64,000 nt of DNA from NCBI GenBank assembly GCA_907163375.1, contig CAJQUW010008621.1:1-64000 (forward strand), read 5' to 3'. The notes below the pieces were generated by a model. The model was not told the DNA's origin, made no database searches, and was given only the letters and a program-made list of their open reading frames with translations. The DNA is from Prostheceraeus crozeri. Taxonomy: Eukaryota > Platyhelminthes > Polycladida > Euryleptidae. Made by a program: the position numbers and the translations under genes. Below are positions 57,601-64,000 of the stretch, in pieces (positions within the stretch are counted from its first letter, which is position 1; every line of letters starts with the position of its first letter).

Positions 57601-60600
57601 CGAGGTTAGTACCTTCATCGAGATGGAGGTCGACGCTTGAATTTTCATCGAGTTGGAGGTTGAGGCTAGTACTGTCATTGAGGTGGAGGTTGAGGCATGG
57701 ACTGTCATCGAGGTGGAGGTCGAGGCTAGTACTTTCATCGAGGTGGATGTCGAGGCTTGGATTTTCATCGACTTGGAGGTCAAGGCTTGGACTGTCATCG
57801 AGGTGGAAGTCGAGTCTAGTACTTTCATCGAGGTGGAGGTCGAGGCTAGTACTGTCATTGAGGTGGAAGTCGAGGCATGGACTGTCAATGAGGTTGCGTT
57901 CGAGGCTGGTACTGTCATCGAGGTGGAGGTTGAGGCTTGGATTTTCATCGAGGTGGAGGTCGAGGCTTGGACTGTCATCGAGGTGGAGGTTGAGGCTTGG
58001 ACTGTCATCGAGGTGCAGGTTGAGGCATGGACTGTCATCGAGATGGAGGTCGAGGCTAGTACTTTCATCGATATGGAGGTCAAGGTTAGTACTTTCATCG
58101 AGGTGGAGGTCGAGGCTTGGATTTCCATCGAGGTGGAGGTCGAGGTTAGTACTTTCATCGAGGTGGAGGTCGAGGCTTGGATTTTCATCGAGGTGGAGGT
58201 CGAGGCTAGTACTGTCATCGAGTTGGAAGTCGATTCTAGTACTTTCATCGAGGTGGAAGTCGAGGCTAGTACTTTCATCGAGGTGGAAGTCGAGACATGG
58301 GCTGTCAATGAGGTTGCGGTCGAGGTTGGTACTGTCATCGAGGTGGAAGTCGATTCTAGTACTTTCATCGAGGTGGAGGTCGAGGCTTGGATTTTGATCG
58401 AGGTGGAGGTCGAGGCTTGGATTTTGATCGAGGTGAAGGTCGAGGCTTGAACTGTCATCGAGGTGGAAGTCGAGTCTAGTACTTTCATCGAGGTGGAGGT
58501 CGAGGCTAGTACTGTCATTGAGGTGAAGGTCGAGGCATGGACTGTCAATGAGGTTGCGGTCGAGGCTGGTACTGTCATCGAGGTGGAGGTAGAGGCTTGG
58601 ATTTTCATCGAGTTGGAGGTCGAGGCTTGGACTGTCATTGAGGTGGAGGTTGAGGCATGGACTGTCATCGAGGTGGAGGTTGAGGCATGGACTGTCATCG
58701 AGATTGAGGTCGAGGCTAGTACTTTCATCGAGGTGGAGGTCGAGGCTAGTACTTTCATCGAGGTGGAGGTCAAGGCTTGGACTGTCATCGAGTTGGAAGT
58801 CAAGGCTAGTACTTTCATCGAGGTTGAAGTCGAGGTTAGTACCTTCATCGAGATGGAGGTCGACGCTTGAATTTTCATCGAGTTGGAGGTTGAGGCTAGT
58901 ACTGTCATTGAGGTGGAGGTTGAGGCATGGACTGTCATCGAGGTGGAGGTCGAGGCTAGTACTTTCATCGAGGTGGAGGTCGAGGCTTGGATTTTCATCG
59001 AGGTGGAGGTCGAGGCTGGGATTTCCATCGAGGTGGAAGTCGAGTCTAGTACTTTCATCGAGGTGGAGGTCGAGGCTAGTACTGTCATTGAGGTGGAAGT
59101 CGAGGCATGGACTGTCAATGAGGTTGCGTTCGAGGCTGGTACTGTCATCGAGGTGGAGGTTGAGGCTTGGATTTTCATCGAGGGGGAGGTCTAGGCTTGG
59201 ACTGTCATTGAGGTGGAGGTTGAGGCTTGGACTGTCATCGAGGTGGAGGTTGAGGCATGGACTGTCATCGAGATGGAGGTCGAGGCAAGTACTTTCATCG
59301 AGGTGGATATCGAGGCTTGGAGATTTTCATCGAGTTGGAGGTCGAGGCTTGGACTGTCATCGAGGTGGAAGTCGAAGCTAGTACTTTCATCGAGGTAGAG
59401 GTCGAGACATGGACTGTCAATGAGGTTGCGGTCGAGGCTAGTACTGTCATCGAGTTGGAGGTCAAGGTTAGTACTTTCATCGACGTGGAGGTCGAGGCTT
59501 GGATTTTCATCGAGTTGGAGGTTGAGGCTAGTACTGTCATTGAGGTGGAGGTCGAGGCTTGGACTGTCATTGAGGTGGAGGTTGAGGCATGGACTGTCAT
59601 CGAGATGGAGGTCGAGGCTAGTACTTTAATCGAGGTTGCGGTTGAGGATTGGACTTTCATCGAGGTTGCGGTCGAGGCTGGGATTTCCATCGAGGTGGAG
59701 GTCGAGGATAGATCTTCCATCGAGGTGGAGGTCGAGGCTTGGATTTTCATCGAGGTGGAGGTCGAGGCTTGGACTGTCATTGAGTTGGAAGTCGAGTCTA
59801 GTACTTTCATCGAGGTGGAAGTCGAGGCTAGTACTTTCATCGAGGTGGAAGTCGAGACATGGGCTGTCAATGAGGTTGCGGTCGAGGTTGGTACTGTCAT
59901 CGAGGTGGAGGTCGAGGCTTGGACTGTCATTGAGTTGGAGGTCGAGGCTTGTACTTTCATCGAGGTGGAGGTCGAGGCTTGGATTTTGATCGAGGTGGAG
60001 GTCGAGGCTGGGATTTCCATCGAGGTGGAAGTCGAGTCTAGTACTTTCATCGAGGTGGAGGTCGAGGCTAGTACTGTCATTGAGGTGGAAGTCGAGGCAT
60101 GGACTGTCAATGAGGTTGCGGTCGAGGCTGGTACTGTCATCGAGGTGGAGGTTGAGGCTTGGATTTTCATCGAGTTGGAGGTCGAGGCTTGGACTGTCAT
60201 TGAGGTGGAGGTTGAGGCATGGACTGTCATCGAGTTGGAGGTCGAGACATGGACTGTCAATGAGGTTGCGGTCGAGGCTAGTACTGTCATCGAGGTGGAG
60301 GTCGAGGCTAGTACTTTCATCGAGGTGGAGGTCAAGGCTTGGACTGTCATCGAGTTGGAAGTCAAGGCTAGTACTTTCATCGAGGTTGAAGTCGAGGTTA
60401 GTACCTTCATCGAGATGGAGGTCGACGCTTGAATTTTCATCGAGTTGGAGGTTGAGGCTAGTACTGTCATTGAGGTGGAGGTTGAGGCATGGACTGTCAT
60501 CGAGGTGGAGGTCGAGGCTAGTACTTTCATCGAGGTGGAGGTCGAGGCTTCGATTTTCATCGTTGGAGGTCGAGGCTGGGATTTCCATCGAGGTGGAAGT

Positions 60601-63600
60601 CGAGTCTAGTACTTTCATCGAGGTGGAGGTCGAGGCTTGGATTTTGATCGAGGTGGAGGTCGAGGCTTGGATTTTGATCGAGGTGAAGGTCGAGGCTGGG
60701 ATTTCCAACGAGGTGGAAGTCGAGTCTAGTACTTTCATCGAGGTGGAGGTCGAGGCTAGTACTGTCATTGAGGTGGAAGTCGAGGCATGGACTGTCAATG
60801 AGGTTGCGTTCGAGGCTGGTACTGTCATCGAGGTGGAGGTTGAGGCTTGGATTTTCATCGAGGGGGAGGTCGAGGCTTGGACTGTCATTGAGGTGGAGGT
60901 TGAGGCTTGGACTGTCATCGAGGTGGAGGTTGAGGCATGGACTGTCATCGAGATGGAGGTCGAGGCAAGTACTTTCATCGAGGTGGATATCGAGGCTTGG
61001 AGATTTTCATCGAGTTGGAGGTCGAGGCTTGGACTGTCATCGAGGTGGAAGTCGAAGCTAGTACTTTCATCGAGGTAGAGGTCGAGACATGGACTGTCAA
61101 TGAGGTTGCGGTCGAGGCTTGGACTGTCATCGAGTTGGAGGTCAAGGTTAGTACTTTAATCGAGGTGGAGGTCGAGGCTTGGATTTTCATCGAGTTGGAG
61201 GTCGAGGCTAGTACTGTCATTGAGCTGGAGGTCGAGGCTTGGACTGTCATTGAGGTGGAGGTTGAGGCATGGACTGTCAATGAGGTTGCGGTCGAGGCTG
61301 GTACTGTCATCGAGGTGGAGGTTGAGGATTGGACTTTCATCGCGGTTGCGGTCGAGGCTGGGATTTCCATCGAGGTGGAGGTCGAGGTTAGTACTTTCAT
61401 CGAGGTGGAGGTCGAGGCTTGGATTTTCATCGATTTGGAGGTCGAGGCTAGTACTGTCATCGAGGTGGAAGTCGATTCTAGTACTTTCATCGAGGTGGAA
61501 GTCGAGGCTAGTACTTTCATCGAGGTGGAAGTCGAGACATGGGCTGTCAATGAGGTTGCGGTCGAGGTTGGTACTGTCATCGAGGTGGAGGTCGAGGCTT
61601 GGACTGTCATCGAGGTGAAAGTCGAGGCTAGTACTTTCATCGAGGTGGAGGTCGAGGCTTGGATTTTCATCGAGGTGGAGGTCGAGGCTTGGACTGTCAT
61701 CGAGGTGGAAGTCGAGTCTACCACTTTCATCGAGGTGGAGGTCGAGGCTAGTACTGTCATTGAGGTGAAGGTCGAGGCATGGACTGTCAATGAGGTTGCG
61801 GTCGAGGCTTGGACTGTCATCGAGGTGGAGGTTGAGGCTTGGATTTTCATCGAGTTGGAGGTCGCGGCTTGGACTGTCATTGAGGTGGAGGTTGAGGCAT
61901 GGACTGTCATCGAGGTGGAGGTCGAGGCCAGATCTTCCATCGAGGTATAGACCGAGGATTTGGTTTCCATCGAGGTGGAGGTCGAGGCTTGGACTGTCAT
62001 TGAGTTGGAAGTCGAGGCTTGTACTTTCATCGAGGTGGACGTCGAGGCTAGTGCTGTCATTGAGGTGGAGGTCGAGGCATGGACTGTCAATGAGGTTGCG
62101 GTCGAGGCTGGTACTGCCATCGAGGTGGAGGTCGAGGCTAGCACTGTCATCGAGGTGGAGGTCGAGGCTTAGACTGTCATTGAGGTGGAGGTTGAGGCAT
62201 GGACTGTCATCGAGTTGGAGGTCGAGACATGGACTGTCAATGAGGTTGCGGTCGAGGCTAGTACTGTCATCGAGGTGGAGGTCGAGGCTAGTACTTTCAT
62301 CGAGGTGGAGGTCAAGGCTTGGACTGTCATCGAGTTGGAAGTCAAGGCTAGTACTTTCATCGAGGTTGAAGTCGAGGTTAGTACCTTCATCGAGATGGAG
62401 GTCGACGCTTGAATTTTCATCGAGTTGGAGGTTGAGGCTAGTACTGTCATTGAGGTGGAGGTTGAGGCATGGACTGTCATCGAGGTGGAGGTCGAGGCTA
62501 GTACTTTCATCGAGGTGGAGGTCGAGGCTTGGATTTTCATCGAGGTGGAGGTCGAGGCTGGGATTTCCATCGAGGTGGAAGTCGAGTCTAGTACTTTCAT
62601 CGAGGTGGAGGTCGAGGCTAGTACTGTCATTGAGGTGGAAGTCGAGGCATGGACTGTCAATGAGGTTGCGTTCGAGGCTGGTACTGTCATCGAGGTGGAG
62701 GTTGAGGCTTGGATTTTCATCGAGGGGAGGTCGAGGCTTGGATTTCATCGAGGTGGAGGTCGAGGCTGGACTTCCATCGAGGTGGAGTCGAGGCTAGGAC
62801 TGTCATCGAGGTGGAGGTCGAGGCTAGTATTGTCATTGAGGTGGATGTCGAGGCTTGGACTTTCAATGAGGTTGCGTTCGAGGCTGGTACTGTCATCGAG
62901 GTGGAGGTTGAGGCTTGGATTTTCATCGAGGTGGAGGTCGAGGCTTGGATTTTCATCGAGGTGGAGGTCGAGGCTTGGAATTACATCGAGGTGGAAGTCG
63001 AGTCTAGTACTTTCATCGAGGTGGAGGTCGAGGCTAGTATTGTCATTGAGGTGGAAGTCGAGGCATGGACTGTCAATGAGGTTGCGTTGAGGCTAGTACT
63101 GTCATTGAGGTGGAGGTCGAGGCTTGGACTGTCATTGAGGTGGAGGTTGAGGCATGGACTGTCATCGATTTGGAGGTCGAGGCTAGTACTGTCATCGAGT
63201 TGGAAGTCGATTCTAGTACTTTCATCGAGGTGGAAGTCGAGGCTAGTACTTTCATCGAGGTGGAAGTCGAGACATGGGCTGTCAATGAGGTTGCGGTCGA
63301 GGTTGGTACTGTCATCGAGGTGGAGGTCGAGGCTTGGACTGTCATTGAGTTGGAAGTCGAGGCTTGTACTTTCATCGAGGTGGACGTCGAGGCTTGGATT
63401 TTGATCGAGGTGGAGGTCGAGGCTTGGACTGTCATCGATGTGGAAGTCGAGTCTACCACTTTCATCGAGGTGGAGGTCGAGGCTAGTACTGTCATTGAGG
63501 TGAAGGTCGAGGCATGGACTGTCAATGAGGTTGCGGTCGAGGCTGGTACTGTCATCGAGGTGGAGGTTGAGGCTTGGATTTTCATCGAGTTGGAGGTCGA

Positions 63601-64000
63601 GGCTTGGACTGTCATTGAGGTGGAGGTTGAGGCATGGACTGTCATCGAGTTGGAGGTCGAGACATGGACTGTCAATGAGGTTGCGGTCGAGGCTAGTACT
63701 GTCATCGAGGTGGAGGTCGAGGCTAGTACTTTCATCGAGGTGGAGGTCAAGGCTTGGACTGTCATCGAGTTGGAAGTCGAGGCTAGTACTTTCATCGAGG
63801 TTGAAGTCGAGGTTAGTACCTTCATCGAGATGGAGGTCGACGCTTGAATTTTCATCGAGTTGGAGGTTGAGGCTAGTACTGTCATCGAGGTGGAGGTCGA
63901 GGCTAGTACTGTCATCGAGGTGGAGGTCGAGGCTAGTACTTTCATCGAGGTGGAGGTCGAGGCTTGGATTTTCATCGAGGTGGAGGTCGAGGCTGGGATT
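45655..64000. repeat. 30-bp satellite array, block 2, with higher-order repeats
   Basis: About 610 monomers of the same 30-bp unit as block 1, running off the window end. Monomer variants recur in a fixed order, forming higher-order units. The marker GACGCTTGAATTTTCATCGA recurs near 45745, 47157, 49202, 50432, 51482, 52742, 53912, 55324, 57637, 58864, 60427, 62407 and 63841. Adjacent gaps include 1230, 1050, 1260 and 1170 bp, all multiples of 30. A monomer with two extra bases recurs near 46050, 47612, 54367, 59319 and 60999 (and 42423 in block 1). No non-satellite insertion was seen in block 2. Confidence 0.97.

Noticed and set aside
40369-64000. Dozens of long ORFs in the satellite, on both strands, as protein-coding genes
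   Set aside because: A 30-bp period keeps stop-free frames open indefinitely; five of six frames of the consensus lack stops and ORF ends fall at array indels. No promoter, intron or non-repeat domain is seen.
40491-64000. CRISPR-like array
   Set aside because: Units are contiguous 30-bp monomers without unique spacers, and the genome is eukaryotic.

Overview
This is nuclear DNA from a multicellular animal, most likely a marine invertebrate; I cannot name the species. The reasons are a split gene with GT-AG introns, an AT-rich background with few genes, and animal-type transposons: Penelope-like, CR1/Jockey-like and RTE retrotransposons, mariner/Tc1 elements and tRNA-derived SINEs. The only cellular gene I recognise is an SLC46-type (proton-coupled folate transporter family) membrane transporter on the minus strand. 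Three of its exons lie between about 7.07 and 11.48 kb.

Layout. 0.8-6.0 kb: a Penelope-like element (PLE) whose reverse transcriptase is split by a nearly intact CR1-like LINE (1.8-5.3 kb). 7.07-11.48 kb: the SLC46-like gene. 11.5-16 kb: a dead Tc1-type transposase, a degenerate tandem repeat of about 70 bp, and a 5'-truncated RTE element. 18.0-19.1 kb: a LINE remnant. 20.8-22.6 kb: a mariner element with 140-bp inverted repeats and a one-base frameshift. 23-28.7 kb: hairpins, a PHD-like finger ORF, SINEs, a PLE fragment and, on the minus strand, a tRNA-like SINE that carries a complete hammerhead ribozyme core. 29.8-34.07 kb: a second, nearly intact LINE with a PHD-finger ORF1 and one in-frame stop in ORF2. 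37.8-40.2 kb: a decayed minus-strand LINE.

From 40.49 kb to the end of the window the DNA is a 30-bp satellite (roughly 700 monomers), organised in higher-order repeats of about 1.05-1.26 kb. It is interrupted at 43.2-45.65 kb by a garbled stretch that looks like failed consensus of the same array. Because 30 is divisible by 3 and the monomer lacks stops in most frames, the array produces very long ORFs on both strands. I do not call these genes.

The observation I rate highest is the type I hammerhead ribozyme at 28469-28510 (minus strand), placed directly after a tRNA-like A-box/B-box head. This is the architecture of a ribozyme-bearing SINE or retrozyme. The other retroelements may have supplied the mobilising enzymes, but that link is inference.
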